64,000 nt of DNA, taken from assembly GCA_013314775.1 (NCBI GenBank), contig JABUFB010000005.1, forward strand, positions 62,001 through 126,000, in the 5' to 3' direction. The translations under genes were made by a program, and so were the position numbers. Below are positions 24,445 through 34,100 of this stretch, piece by piece. The notes under the pieces were generated by a model that had not been told where the DNA came from, did no database searches, and worked only from the letters and a program-made list of their open reading frames with translations. Position 1 is the stretch's first letter; each line of letters starts with the position of its first letter. Source of the stretch: Armatimonadota bacterium. Its GTDB lineage: Bacteria; Armatimonadota; Zipacnadia; Zipacnadales; JABUFB01.

Positions 24445-27240
24445 ATGCACCGTCGCTTGACATGTTGCGTGCTGTGTCTTCTCTTCGGCCTCGGCTGTGC
24501 GTTCGGCTGGGCGCACAGTTCATCGGACTACGCCGCGAGTATTCGCGAAGACTGGGATTGGCAAGCGCGTGTCGGCGAACCGGTTACCAACCCCAGCGGC
24601 GAGATACAGGGCGCGCCGGCGTGGGCTGATGCGGCCGGTGGAGTGGATGGCGAGCGAACCGGCAGCTACGGCTTTCACACCACCAACTCGAAGAATCCCT
24701 GGTGGCAGGTGGACCTGGGCGAGCCGGTTCGGATCGGCCGGATCATTGCATACAACCGCAACGAGAACGGGCTCGAACATCGGGCTTCGGGCATGCTGAT
24801 CCTGGTCTCACAAGACGGAAAAGCCTGGCAGGAAGTGTTCCGACACACAGGCGAACCCTTCGGGGGCATTCGCGATGGCAAGCCGCTGACCGTGGATTTC
24901 GGCGAGAAGCCGGTGGAAGGCCGGTTCGTCCGCTGCGCGTTAGAGAAACAGGGCTCCTTCCATCTCGATGAAGTCGAAGTATACCCCGCGGGAGAGCCGG
25001 ACCGCAACGTTGCCCTGAACAAGCCCGCCGATCAAAGCAGCGCAGGTCGGTCCTCGCGTTACCACGACAATTCGCCTGTGGCTGAGGAACGGCGATGGCC
25101 AACTGAGACCATCGCGAGAGCGCTGAGTCGCCAAGAACTGCTGCTGTCGGCGCTTGCTGCACTGGACGGCGACAGGCGGGCAGCTTTCGCCGCAGAATTG
25201 AGGGCTGCCCGACAGGATCTGGATGCGCTGTCAGCCGCACCTGTCTCGTCACTTGCGCGTCGTGATCTCTACTACCGCGTGATGGAGGCCGGCCGCCGGC
25301 TGGCGCTCACCAATCCACTGCTGGACTTCGACGCGCTGGTCTTTGTGAAGCGCAGACCCGGTGCCATCGCCCACATGTGCGACCAGTTCTTCGGAAGCCT
25401 GGCGCGGCCCGGCGGGTCCTTGTGTGTGTTGGAGAACCTGCGGGGAGAGCCCACGGTGCGAGACGTCATCGGTGGCCGGCTTCCCCTGGGCAGCTATCTG
25501 TCTCCGGACCTGTCCTGGGATGGCCGGCGCATCGTTTTTGCCTATGCGAAAGGCGATGCGGCACGCGAGCCGGTCTGGAGCAGTTCGCCTGACCTGGCGT
25601 ACCACATCTTCACCGTGAACCTGGACGGAACGGACTTGCGGCAGATCACAGAGGGCCGTTTTGACGACATCCACCCGCGCTGGCTGCCGGACGGGGACAT
25701 CGTGTTCATTTCCACACGGCGCGGAGGGGAGACCCGGTGCAGCGGCCGTCCGGTGCCCACATACACGCTGCACAGGATGAAGCCCGACGGTTCACACATC
25801 ACCCGGCTATCCTGTCACGAGACCCACGAGTGGCACCCGTCCATTTTGCCCGACGGCTCGCTATTGTATACCCGCTGGGACTACGTGGACCGGCACACCA
25901 ATATCTCGCACAGCCTGTGGAGCTGCCGCCCCGACGGATCAGCCCCCGTGGCGGTGTACGGGAACTACAACCACGAACGCAAACCGTGGGGGCTCTGGTC
26001 GGCCCAGCCTGTCCCGGGTTCTCGCAAGATCCTCGCGATTGCCGGCGCTCATCATGGCTATGCCGCAGGTTCGCTGGTGATGATCGACCCCCTGCTGGAT
26101 TTCGATGGGAGCGATCCCGTGGAGCGCCTCTCGCCGGAGATCGCCTTCCCGGAGGCCGAAGGCTATCCGTACTCGGCATTCGACACTCCCTGGCCGCTGA
26201 GCGAGGATTTCTACCTGGTCGCGTACAGCCCGGCCTGGTCAACCCACAGTGCCGAGCACCAGGTAACCACGGGCATCTATCTCGCGGACCGTTTCGGGAA
26301 CCGGACTCTGCTGTACCGCGATCCGGAATGGCCGTCGCAGGGCCCGGTGCCGGTGCGTCCGAAGACGCGCCCCGATGTGTATCCTTTTGCCACGGAACGG
26401 GGGCCCGAGACTGGGCGGTTTCTGGTGGCGAACGTGCGCGCCAGCGGGCAAGCCTTCCCCAATGTGCCCATCAAAGGCCTGAGGATTGTGCAGATCTTGC
26501 CGAAGACCACCTACGCGGCGGATGAGCCGAGAATAAGCGTGGCGCGGCAGATTTCGGCGCGGGTTGTGGTGGGGGAGGTGCCGGTTGAGAGGGATGGATC
26601 TGCGTATTTTGAGGCGCCCGCGGGGGTGCCCGTGTATTTCCAGGCCCTGGATGAGAATCGTATGGCGGTCCAGACCATGCGCAGCATCACTTATCTGCAG
26701 CCCGGCGAGGTGCGCGCGTGCATCGGCTGCCACGAACCGAGGCAGTCGGCGGTGGCAGTGCGCCGTCCGCTTGCGGCAGTACGGGAAGCGTCGGTTCCCT
26801 CACCCGGCCCGGAAGGCACCCGGCCGTTCTCCTACATGCGATTGGTGCAGCCGGTGCTGGACCGCCACTGTACGCGCTGCCACAGCTCCGGTGGCAGAGC
26901 GGCGAAGCTGCCCCTGACCGGTGACTTCGCGTCCAAGAAGTCGGCGTTCACGCGCTCCTACGAGACCCTTGCGAGAAAGAGTCTGGTGCCCTGGTTCGAC
27001 AGTGTCAATGGTGGTGAGTGGATTCCTCAAAGCACCCCCGGCAAGATCGGGGCCCGGGCGAGCAAGCTCGTGAACATGCTGCGCGAGGGGCATCAGGGCG
27101 TGAATATGCCCGCCGATGATCTGTATCGGATATCGCTGTGGGTCGACTTGAACGTGCCCTTCTACGGGAGCTACGAACCGCAGCACGTAGCTGCACAGCG
27201 CGCCGGAGATGATCCGCCAATGGAAGAGATACTGCAGTAG
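24445..27240 (+). CDS. HzsA-related di-heme protein, paralogue E
   Basis: A 931-residue exported protein, started at ATG 24445 because GGGAGA lies upstream and a signal sequence (MHRRLTCCVLCLLFGLGCAF) follows; the longer frame to 24385 adds 20 residues without signal character. Domains: discoidin (~50-190; 'NPWWQVDLGEPVRIGRIIAY', 'SFHLDEVEVYPAGEP'), helical linker, PD40 propeller ('FTVNLDGTDLRQITEGRFDD', 'MKPDGSHITRLS', 'GAHHGYAAGSLVMID'). The HzsA-like region 'VGEVPVERDGSAYFEAPAG' has heme motifs CIGCH (759-763) and CTRCH (809-813), and the end 'LYRISLWVDLNVPFYGSY'. Architecture is closest to B. It stands alone, divergent from resB, which would make the heme machinery available to it. Confidence 0.83.
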   Translation: MHRRLTCCVLCLLFGLGCAFGWAHSSSDYAASIREDWDWQARVGEPVTNPSGEIQGAPAWADAAGGVDGERTGSYGFHTTNSKNPWWQVDLGEPVRIGRIIAYNRNENGLEHRASGMLILVSQDGKAWQEVFRHTGEPFGGIRDGKPLTVDFGEKPVEGRFVRCALEKQGSFHLDEVEVYPAGEPDRNVALNKPADQSSAGRSSRYHDNSPVAEERRWPTETIARALSRQELLLSALAALDGDRRAAFAAELRAARQDLDALSAAPVSSLARRDLYYRVMEAGRRLALTNPLLDFDALVFVKRRPGAIAHMCDQFFGSLARPGGSLCVLENLRGEPTVRDVIGGRLPLGSYLSPDLSWDGRRIVFAYAKGDAAREPVWSSSPDLAYHIFTVNLDGTDLRQITEGRFDDIHPRWLPDGDIVFISTRRGGETRCSGRPVPTYTLHRMKPDGSHITRLSCHETHEWHPSILPDGSLLYTRWDYVDRHTNISHSLWSCRPDGSAPVAVYGNYNHERKPWGLWSAQPVPGSRKILAIAGAHHGYAAGSLVMIDPLLDFDGSDPVERLSPEIAFPEAEGYPYSAFDTPWPLSEDFYLVAYSPAWSTHSAEHQVTTGIYLADRFGNRTLLYRDPEWPSQGPVPVRPKTRPDVYPFATERGPETGRFLVANVRASGQAFPNVPIKGLRIVQILPKTTYAADEPRISVARQISARVVVGEVPVERDGSAYFEAPAGVPVYFQALDENRMAVQTMRSITYLQPGEVRACIGCHEPRQSAVAVRRPLAAVREASVPSPGPEGTRPFSYMRLVQPVLDRHCTRCHSSGGRAAKLPLTGDFASKKSAFTRSYETLARKSLVPWFDSVNGGEWIPQSTPGKIGARASKLVNMLREGHQGVNMPADDLYRISLWVDLNVPFYGSYEPQHVAAQRAGDDPPMEEILQ

Positions 27241-27261
27241 CCCCCGGTTGCGTCGGGCTTC

Positions 27262-28065
27262 TCAGCGCCTCAACTCGAACACATCTACCTGGTCGCCGTA
27301 GAACTGTGGCACGAACAGCCGGTTATTCGCACGGTCCAGACCGATATCCGCGGCGGAGTTCACGTCGGCCAGGGCGCGGGCCTGCAGGTGATCGGCGGAG
27401 ATCAGCCAGACCTTGTTCCCCAGGAAATCGGAGACGATCATTTCACCGGTATCCAGCACTTCGATGCCGTCCAGCGCCGTAAAATGCTGGGCCAGCCCGA
27501 AGGGCTGCGGGTCCTTCACGCCTGCCGGATCCAGTTCGTACACTTCGTGGTCTTCCCAGCTTACCGCGTACATGTGGCCCTTGTGGAAGGTGATCCCGTT
27601 GATGACCGGCACGCCCTTCATCCAGCGTACGTGCCGGGTCGGCGGGTCAATGCGCACCACCATGCCCCTTCCGGTATCCGATGCCCAGACAGCCCTGCCG
27701 TCGGTGGCGAGGTCATTGAGGCGCTGAGCGTCAGGAACTTTGATGGTGGCGGTGGACTCCGGGTCGTCCAGTGAGAAAACCTGGACCTGATTGATGTCCG
27801 CGCAGTAGAGGAAGCCGTTGAGCACGCACATGCCCTTGGGTGCTCCCAGCGGGGCGTCCTTCGTCCGCTCGCGCCATTTGAGGGTCTCGATGGAGCCGTC
27901 GGCGTTCAGTCGCGAAATGAAGCCGACATTGTCATTCTCCCATCCGGGCCCCACGATATTTGAGACATACACGTACCCCGTGTCCGGATCGTGGTAGACG
28001 CTCTCGGGCACCACCATGCCCTTGATGGACAGGATCAGCGCGGCGATCAGGGCTTTCTCAAGCAT
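27262..28065 (-). CDS. SMP-30/NHL-like beta-propeller protein
   Basis: A 267-residue protein starting at ATG 28065 (GGAGAG 8 nt upstream; an ATG two codons earlier is too close). A short hydrophobic N terminus (MLEKALIAALILSIKG) suggests export or membrane anchoring. The rest is a six-bladed propeller of SMP-30/gluconolactonase/NHL type: 'PESVYHDPDTGYVYVSNI', 'GAPKGMCVLNGFLYCADINQ', 'LNDLATDGRAVWASDTGRG', 'VINGITFHKGHMYAVSWEDH' and 'LDGIEVLDTGEMIVSDFLGN'. The fold binds a metal and may hydrolyse lactones in some members, but many are of unknown function. It is convergent with heme protein E with only ~20 nt between stops, and divergent from the sulfatase. Confidence 0.75.
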   Translation of the reverse strand: MLEKALIAALILSIKGMVVPESVYHDPDTGYVYVSNIVGPGWENDNVGFISRLNADGSIETLKWRERTKDAPLGAPKGMCVLNGFLYCADINQVQVFSLDDPESTATIKVPDAQRLNDLATDGRAVWASDTGRGMVVRIDPPTRHVRWMKGVPVINGITFHKGHMYAVSWEDHEVYELDPAGVKDPQPFGLAQHFTALDGIEVLDTGEMIVSDFLGNKVWLISADHLQARALADVNSAADIGLDRANNRLFVPQFYGDQVDVFELRR

Positions 28066-28235
28066 GGTCATCTCTCCAGTTGTCGATAGCGACCCAGACA
28101 ATTGTTTCCCGTGCTTTTCGCCGTCGGACTCCCGCGTACCTGCAATCCGCGAAGGTCGAGACGCCGACTGAGGGGAATGCACCATGGGACGGGCGCATCG
28201 TCTCGTTCCCCGCCCGTGCACAGGAGCGATGAGCC

Positions 28236-29957
28236 ATGCCTGACACTCCGCGCCGCCCCAATGTGGTGCTGGTAATCACCGACGACCAGGGTTATGGAGA
28301 CCTGGGCTGCCACGGCAACCCCATTATCCAGACACCCAACATCGATGCGCTGCACTCACAGAGCGTGCGGCTCACCAACTTCCACGTGGGACCTACCTGT
28401 GCACCTACTCGCGCCGGCCTCATGACCGGGCGTTACTGCAACTGCACTGGCGTCTGGCACACCATCGGCGGCCGATCCTTGCTGCGCAAGGACGAGATCA
28501 CCCTGGGGGATGTGTTCCGCGCCGGTGGGTATCGCACCGGGATGTTTGGTAAGTGGCACTTGGGTGACAATTATCCTTTCCGCCCCCACGACCGTGGCTT
28601 CGACGAAGCGCTCTACCATGGGGGCGGCGGCGTGAGCCAGACCAATGACTGGTGGGGCAACGACTACTTTGACGACATCTACCTGCGCAACGGCGAGCCG
28701 GAGGCGTTCCAGGGTTACTGCACCGACGTGTGGTTCTCGCAGGCAATGGATTTCGTGGAGCGGAACCGCCAACAGCCGTTCTTCTGCTATCTGTCCACCA
28801 ATGCGCCCCACAGCCCGCACAATGTCCCCGAGCGGTATGCGCGATTGTACGAGGGGCTACCCTGCGAGCGCGACCGGTTTTATGGGATGATTACCAATAT
28901 CGACGACAACATGGCCCGCTTGCGCGCGCACCTGCGCGAGCTTGGTCTGGAACGGGACACGATCCTGATCTTCATGACCGACAACGGGACCGCGAACGGC
29001 TGCCGGCTGGATCGCAGCGGATTCGTGGTGGATGGCTACAACGCCGGAATGCGGGGAGTGAAGGGCTGGGAGTACGACGGCGGGCACCGAGTGGTCTTCT
29101 TCCTGCACTGGCCCGGTGGCGGGATGGATCAGGGGCGGGATGTGGGCGAACTCGCGGCAAACATCGACGTGATGCCCACTCTGGTGGACCTGTGCGGCAT
29201 CCCGGGCCCCAGTCCCGAAAACGTACACGGGATCAGCCTGGCTCCGCTCTTGCGCGGGGAAGCGGAGAGCCTGCCGGCGCGCACCATCGTAACGGACTCC
29301 CAGCGCGTCGAAAGTCCCATCAAGTGGAAGCAGAGCGCAACCATGACCCAGCGCTGGCGGCTGGTCAACGGGACGCAGTTGTTCGACATCCAGGCTGACC
29401 CCGGGCAGCGCAAGGACATTGCGGCGGATCATCCCGACGTCGTGGAGCAACTGCGCGGCGAGTACGAGAAATGGTGGAACATCGTATCGGAGCGCTTCGA
29501 TGATGACCCGGCGATCATTATCGGCTCAGACAATGAGCCGGTGTCGATGATCACCACCCATGACTGGCACAATGAGAACAGCGAGTGCGCCTGGAACCAG
29601 GGGATGGTGCGCCAGGGCCACCGCTGCAATGGATACTGGGCAATCGACGTGGCGAGACCGGGACGGTATGAGTTCGAATTGCGCCGCTGGCCGCGCCAGG
29701 AAGATCGTGGAATGACCGAGGGCATTCCGGGAGAGATTGTGGATTGGTACACAGGCGGCAAAGCCCTGCCACTGAGGGAAGCCCGCATCCAGGTGGGTGA
29801 CTGTGAGGCGAGCCGGGCCATCGGGCCCCGCGACAAGGCGGCGGTGTTTGAGTTTCGGCTTCCCGCGGGCCTGACGAGTCTGCAGACGTGGCTTGTGGAC
29901 GAGAACGGCGAAGACATTGGCGCGTATTTCGTGTACGCCCAGCGCGTGGGGGACTGA
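28236..29957 (+). CDS. Sulfatase (arylsulfatase type)
   Basis: A 573-residue alkaline phosphatase-superfamily sulfatase. Visible are the N-terminal metal-binding 'NVVLVITDDQGYGDLGCHGN' segment, the modification motif CAPTR (55-59) within 'GPTCAPTRAGLMTGRY', 'GKWHLGDNYPFRPHDRGFDE', and the later 'DNGTANG'. Cys55 would be converted to formylglycine for hydrolysis of a sulfate ester. The C-terminal ~150 residues ('RYEFELRRWPRQED') are an extra beta domain beyond a simple sulfatase. No signal peptide is seen, so a cytoplasmic site or non-classical export is suggested. It probably removes sulfate from saccharides handled by neighbouring enzymes. Substrate is unknown. Confidence 0.9.
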   Translation: MPDTPRRPNVVLVITDDQGYGDLGCHGNPIIQTPNIDALHSQSVRLTNFHVGPTCAPTRAGLMTGRYCNCTGVWHTIGGRSLLRKDEITLGDVFRAGGYRTGMFGKWHLGDNYPFRPHDRGFDEALYHGGGGVSQTNDWWGNDYFDDIYLRNGEPEAFQGYCTDVWFSQAMDFVERNRQQPFFCYLSTNAPHSPHNVPERYARLYEGLPCERDRFYGMITNIDDNMARLRAHLRELGLERDTILIFMTDNGTANGCRLDRSGFVVDGYNAGMRGVKGWEYDGGHRVVFFLHWPGGGMDQGRDVGELAANIDVMPTLVDLCGIPGPSPENVHGISLAPLLRGEAESLPARTIVTDSQRVESPIKWKQSATMTQRWRLVNGTQLFDIQADPGQRKDIAADHPDVVEQLRGEYEKWWNIVSERFDDDPAIIIGSDNEPVSMITTHDWHNENSECAWNQGMVRQGHRCNGYWAIDVARPGRYEFELRRWPRQEDRGMTEGIPGEIVDWYTGGKALPLREARIQVGDCEASRAIGPRDKAAVFEFRLPAGLTSLQTWLVDENGEDIGAYFVYAQRVGD

Positions 29958-29975
29958 GGCGAGGGGGCGCGCCAG

Positions 29976-29999
29976 ACGGTGGCGTGCTCCTTCCACCGT
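29976..29999 (+). terminator. Possible terminator of the sulfatase gene
   Basis: A 7-bp perfect stem (ACGGTGG / CCACCGT) with a 10-nt loop begins 18 nt after the stop. There is no T-run. Confidence 0.4.
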
Positions 30000-30247
30000 G
30001 CATTGCTCCAGGCAAGCGAGGCAATCCCTTGAAACCTGCCCCGGGGGAAACCCCGGTATGTGCGGCCCATTCCATTTCCCAGCGCCGCCGTCCTGGCACA
30101 CATGCCAGACCTGTGCGAGGGGCTGTCGGTAATTGCGACGTAAGAAGGTACCCGACGTCGGGGTGTGGAACACCCTGACTATCAGGCAACCAGCATCCCA
30201 GGGACAGGCGCAAAGTGGCCTGCCCATCAACTACAGGAGGCTTTGAG
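30000..30247 (+). other. Leader region of the DUF1080-type gene
   Basis: No gene seen. It contains two strong small hairpins: CCGGGG with a GAAA loop and CCCCGG near 30041-30056, and GGGTGT-GGA-ACACCC near 30161-30175. GACGT/ACGTC repeats lie between. An AGGAGG at 30235-30240 precedes the start. I compared it with known riboswitch patterns from memory (cobalamin in particular) and found no convincing match. Confidence 0.4.
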
Positions 30248-30997
30248 ATGGCTGACGGCAAGATCGGCTATGACGACACCCCGGTTCTGGTGGGCGCGAA
30301 GTGGCACGTCCACGATGGCAACCGTCCGCAGCCCAAGGTTGTGACCCCCGGCACCAACAGCACCCAGGAAGCGCCCGGGATTCCCCCGAGCGATGCCGTG
30401 ATTCTCTTCGACGGTAAGGACCTGAGTGGATGGGTGGCAAAGAATGGTGGCGAAGCCGGCTGGAAGGTTGAGGACGGCTACATGGAGGTCGTACCGGGCA
30501 CCGGGAACATCCAGACCAAGGAGCACTTTGGCGACTGCCAGCTTCACCTGGAGTTCCGCTCACCCCACGAGGTCAAGGGCGAGGGGCAGGGCCGCGGCAA
30601 TAGTGGCGTGTTTCTCATGGGCAGGTACGAGATCCAGGTTCTGGACTGCTACGATAACCCGACCTATCCAGACGGCACAACCGGCGCCATTTACGGGCAG
30701 TTCCCTCCCCTGGCCAACGCCTGCCGCAAGCCCGGCGAGTGGTCAGAGTATGACATCATATGGGAGGCCCCGCGGTTCGAGGGAAACCGCGTGATCCGCC
30801 CCGCATATGTTACGGTGTTGCTCAATGGCATTGTCCTGCACCACCACAAGGAGTTGCTGGGCGTCACCAGCCACCGCGTTCTGACCACCTACGAACCCCA
30901 CGGACTGGTGGGCCCGCTGGAACTTCAGGACCACGGCGACCTGGTGCGCTTCCGAAACATCTGGTATCGACCGCTCCTGGACTACGACGCCGAATAG
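30248..30997 (+). CDS. DUF1080-family protein (3-keto-disaccharide hydrolase type)
   Basis: A 249-residue protein of the DUF1080/LamG-like fold: 'AVILFDGKDLSGWVAKNGG', 'GWKVEDGYMEVVPGTGNI', 'LHLEFRSPHEVKGEGQGRG', 'NSGVFLMGRYEIQVLD' and 'EYDIIWEAPRFEGNRVIRPA'. Members include 3-keto-glycoside hydrolases/lyases, alongside many uncharacterised proteins. An AGGAGG 7 nt upstream fixes the start at 30248. No signal peptide is present, unlike many relatives, and a ~35-residue N-terminal extension precedes the domain. The Gfo/Idh/MocA oxidoreductase at 35620 could supply a 3-keto sugar substrate, but that is inference from context only. Confidence 0.85.
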   Translation: MADGKIGYDDTPVLVGAKWHVHDGNRPQPKVVTPGTNSTQEAPGIPPSDAVILFDGKDLSGWVAKNGGEAGWKVEDGYMEVVPGTGNIQTKEHFGDCQLHLEFRSPHEVKGEGQGRGNSGVFLMGRYEIQVLDCYDNPTYPDGTTGAIYGQFPPLANACRKPGEWSEYDIIWEAPRFEGNRVIRPAYVTVLLNGIVLHHHKELLGVTSHRVLTTYEPHGLVGPLELQDHGDLVRFRNIWYRPLLDYDAE

Positions 30998-31019
30998 TGT
31001 TGGTCGCGTTGGAGCGACG

Positions 31020-31057
31020 ATCCATAGCGGCAGCCCGGAAGGGCTGCCGCTATGGAT
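31020..31057 (+). terminator. Strong terminator hairpin after the DUF1080-type gene
   Basis: A perfect 17-bp inverted repeat (ATCCATAGCGGCAGCCC and its complement) with a GGAA loop starts 22 nt after the stop. This is the longest small hairpin noticed in the window. The GH2 gene starts 82 nt later. Confidence 0.75.
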
Positions 31058-31139
31058 TCATGAGACAAGGACCTGCAGCCGAACGCGGTGAATCACTACC
31101 AGTCGCATCTCTCCAGACGTACCCAAGGGGGCCAGTGCT

Positions 31140-34100
31140 GTGCCACGCCTTCTCGCCGCGGCTATCGCACTTGTCTGCTGCCTTGCGCAGGCCGGGCCAA
31201 CCATGCAGGACCCGGAGATGCGTCCTGCGCTTTGCCTCAACGGTGAATGGCAGTTCCAGCCTGCGACGGACGCACTTGATCCGCCCTCTGCGGACGCCTG
31301 GGACGCCGTGCCGATCCGCATTCCTTCGCCCTGGAACGTCAACTCCTTCTCGCGTGGCGACGGTGGGGACTTCGTGGCCTTTCCGAGCTACCCGGAATCG
31401 TGGGAAAAAGTGAGCGCGGCGTGGCACCGGAGAGAGTTCACCTTGCCCGAGGCCATGCGCGGCAAGAGCATCTTCCTGCGCTTTGAGGCCGTGAGTTTCC
31501 GCGCGGAAGTCTATGTAAACGGGAAGCTCGCGGGGACCAACGAGGACGCCTTCCTGCCCTTCGAACTGGACGTGACTGAGCTTGTGCGTTTCGGCGGACC
31601 CAACGAACTGCTGGTGGGCGTGCAGGGACACCATCTGTTCAACGTAAAGGGGCGAGCGACCTACGGCTGGGGGAGTTTCTGGGGCGGGCACATCCACGGC
31701 ATTTGGCAGGATGTGTGGCTTGTCGCAAGACCAAAGATCTGCGTCCGTGATGCTTTCGTGATGACCAGCGTTGAAGATCGGGTCATTACGCTTCAGATCA
31801 CGCTTGCGAACCAGTCCAGCCAAGCTGCCCGGGTGCGGTTGAACAACCACATCTTCCCGGCGGACAAACCGGCGCCAGGCAGCGTACCGGAAAAGGGGTT
31901 TCAGCGCAGGTGGGTTGAGATCGGTGCCGGTGAGACCTGTACCGTAACGCTCAAGGAACCCTGGGCATCCCCGCGTCTGTGGTGGCCGGATGCCCCGTAT
32001 CTCTACATGCTCGTGACCCGCATCTACCTCACCGATGACGCCAGTGAACCGCTGGATATGTTGCGTACCCGCTTCGGCTTCCGAGAGTTCAGGATCGGCC
32101 CAGACGGCCGTAAGTTCCAGCTCAACGGGGTGACCTGGTCGGGGCGCGGAGACGCCTGGCACTTCATGGGCATCCCGCAACTCACACCCGCCTATGCCCG
32201 GGCGTGGTACGAGATGGCCAAGTCCTGTAACATCAACATCATCCGTCTGCACGCTCAGGTCTACCCGGAATACTACCTGGACGTGGCCGATGAGATGGGC
32301 ATGCTGATCGTGGATGAGACCGCCCTGTGGGGCTCGGCCATCAACTTCTGGTACAATGACGATTTCCTGCGTCGGGCCCGCGACCACGTCAGACGCCTGG
32401 TCCTGCGCGACAGGAACCATCCTTCCGTGGTGCTCTGGAGCGTGGCGAACGAGATCTATGCCCGGAAGGCCGACGACAATGCCCCGAGCCTGGACTGGAT
32501 ATTCGCCCGCTACGCAGAATGGGCGCAAGAGATGAAAGACCTCGACCCCACCCGCGAGGTATCGAGCGACGGCGACAACGACCTCAACGGGCGCCTGAAC
32601 ATCTACAGCTACCACTATCCGGGAGCGGGAGACCCCAAGCGCGGGAAGATCACCACCATTGGCGAAGCGGGGAGCATGTACTACTCCACGCCGCCGGAGG
32701 TCGCCCATGCCATCGGCGACCGGGCGTACCGGACCTCGAATGACCGCATGGAAGCGGTGGCCATCGAAACCGCGGACCTCATCGAAGGCTACCGCAAATG
32801 GGCTGCTTACGCCACGCCGTTCAACATCGCCTGGTATGGACTGGAGCCCCTGCCGATAGACGCGGAGTTCCAGTACGATGATCTCACCGCGCCGGGCGTG
32901 AAGCCTGAGCGCCTGGGCCCTTACACCACAACCCTCAATGCCGGGCGCGACCCGAAGCTCCCGAGTTTCCGGCCCAATCCCTTGTATGTGGCGGTGAAGG
33001 ACGCTTTCGAGCCGATCCGTTTCTTTCTGAAAGAGCGCGGTGCGGCTCTCTGGGCGGGGCAAGAGACCGTGCGCCACCTCACCGTCCACAATGACACGCT
33101 GGAGCGTGCCGGGTTGTCACTCGCCTGGCAGTTCAGCGTGGAAGGCAAGCTTGTAGTTCGGCGCACAGAACGCCTCACGCTGGCCCCGGGTGAGATGTCG
33201 GAAGTCGAGCTTGTGATCCCGGTTCCAGCGGTGCCTGAGAAAGCCGAAGCAGTCGATGCTCTGCTCGAACTACGACTTTCGCGGGGCGGCATGACCTGCT
33301 ACCGGCAGCGCGTCGGATACACCGTCTATGCCCCCGGTCACGAGTGGTCAGCCCGGGGCCTGCTGCGCTCGATGCCCCCCATTGCTCTCTTCGACCCGTC
33401 CGGGATGACCGCGGCTCTGTTTTCCCGGCTTGGAGTGGCATTCACTGAGTACGCCAGTGTTGACGAACTGCTATCAGCCCTGTGGCCGCAGGACGATAGA
33501 GTCGTGGCCGTTGTGGGGGCGAGTTCCGGAATCACTGCCGATGATGCCCTGCGCCTGGACGACTCGCCCCACCCTGTGGTGGTATTCGAGAATAACCCGG
33601 CTTTCTACGGCGACCGCTTCTATTGCACGCGTCATGGGGGAACGTACAGGCGAGGGTTCGCCACTCCGTGGCTTGCCGTGGACCCCGATGCATCTGCTCA
33701 CCTCTCCTTCTGGGGCGAAGATGGTGTGATCGCGCGGGCTGCATGCGGGCGGGAAGTGCATGGGAATGTGGTCCCCCTGGTCACCTGCGGAGATGGGGAT
33801 CTTGCGATGTTTGCGGCCCAGCGTCACGGTCGGCCGCGCATCTTCTCGGAGTTGTGCCTCATCGAAAAAGCAGAGACGGAGCCTACCGCTGCAGTGCTCG
33901 CGAGGCTATCCATTCTCATGGCCGCATTCCCGGGGTCGGATTGGCCCACCGGGACTGCTCCGGCGCGTGTGCTGTCTCCTGAGGACTCGCGGTTTGGCAC
34001 TGTGGGGGAAGTCCTCGGAGTCCTGAGCACGGAAGAACCGCCCGGCGTGCTCCTGTGCGATGGTTCGGCGCCGCCGACCGACCCCGGGGCCGTCCGCTCC

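Noticed and set aside
16080-29957. Idea that the SUMF1-fold protein activates the sulfatase at 28236
   Set aside because: The segment that should hold the catalytic cysteines has none, and the sulfatase is 11 kb away in another unit.
29958-30247. Riboswitch ahead of the DUF1080-type gene
   Set aside because: Hairpins are present, but I could not match conserved cores of riboswitches I know; kept only as a leader region.
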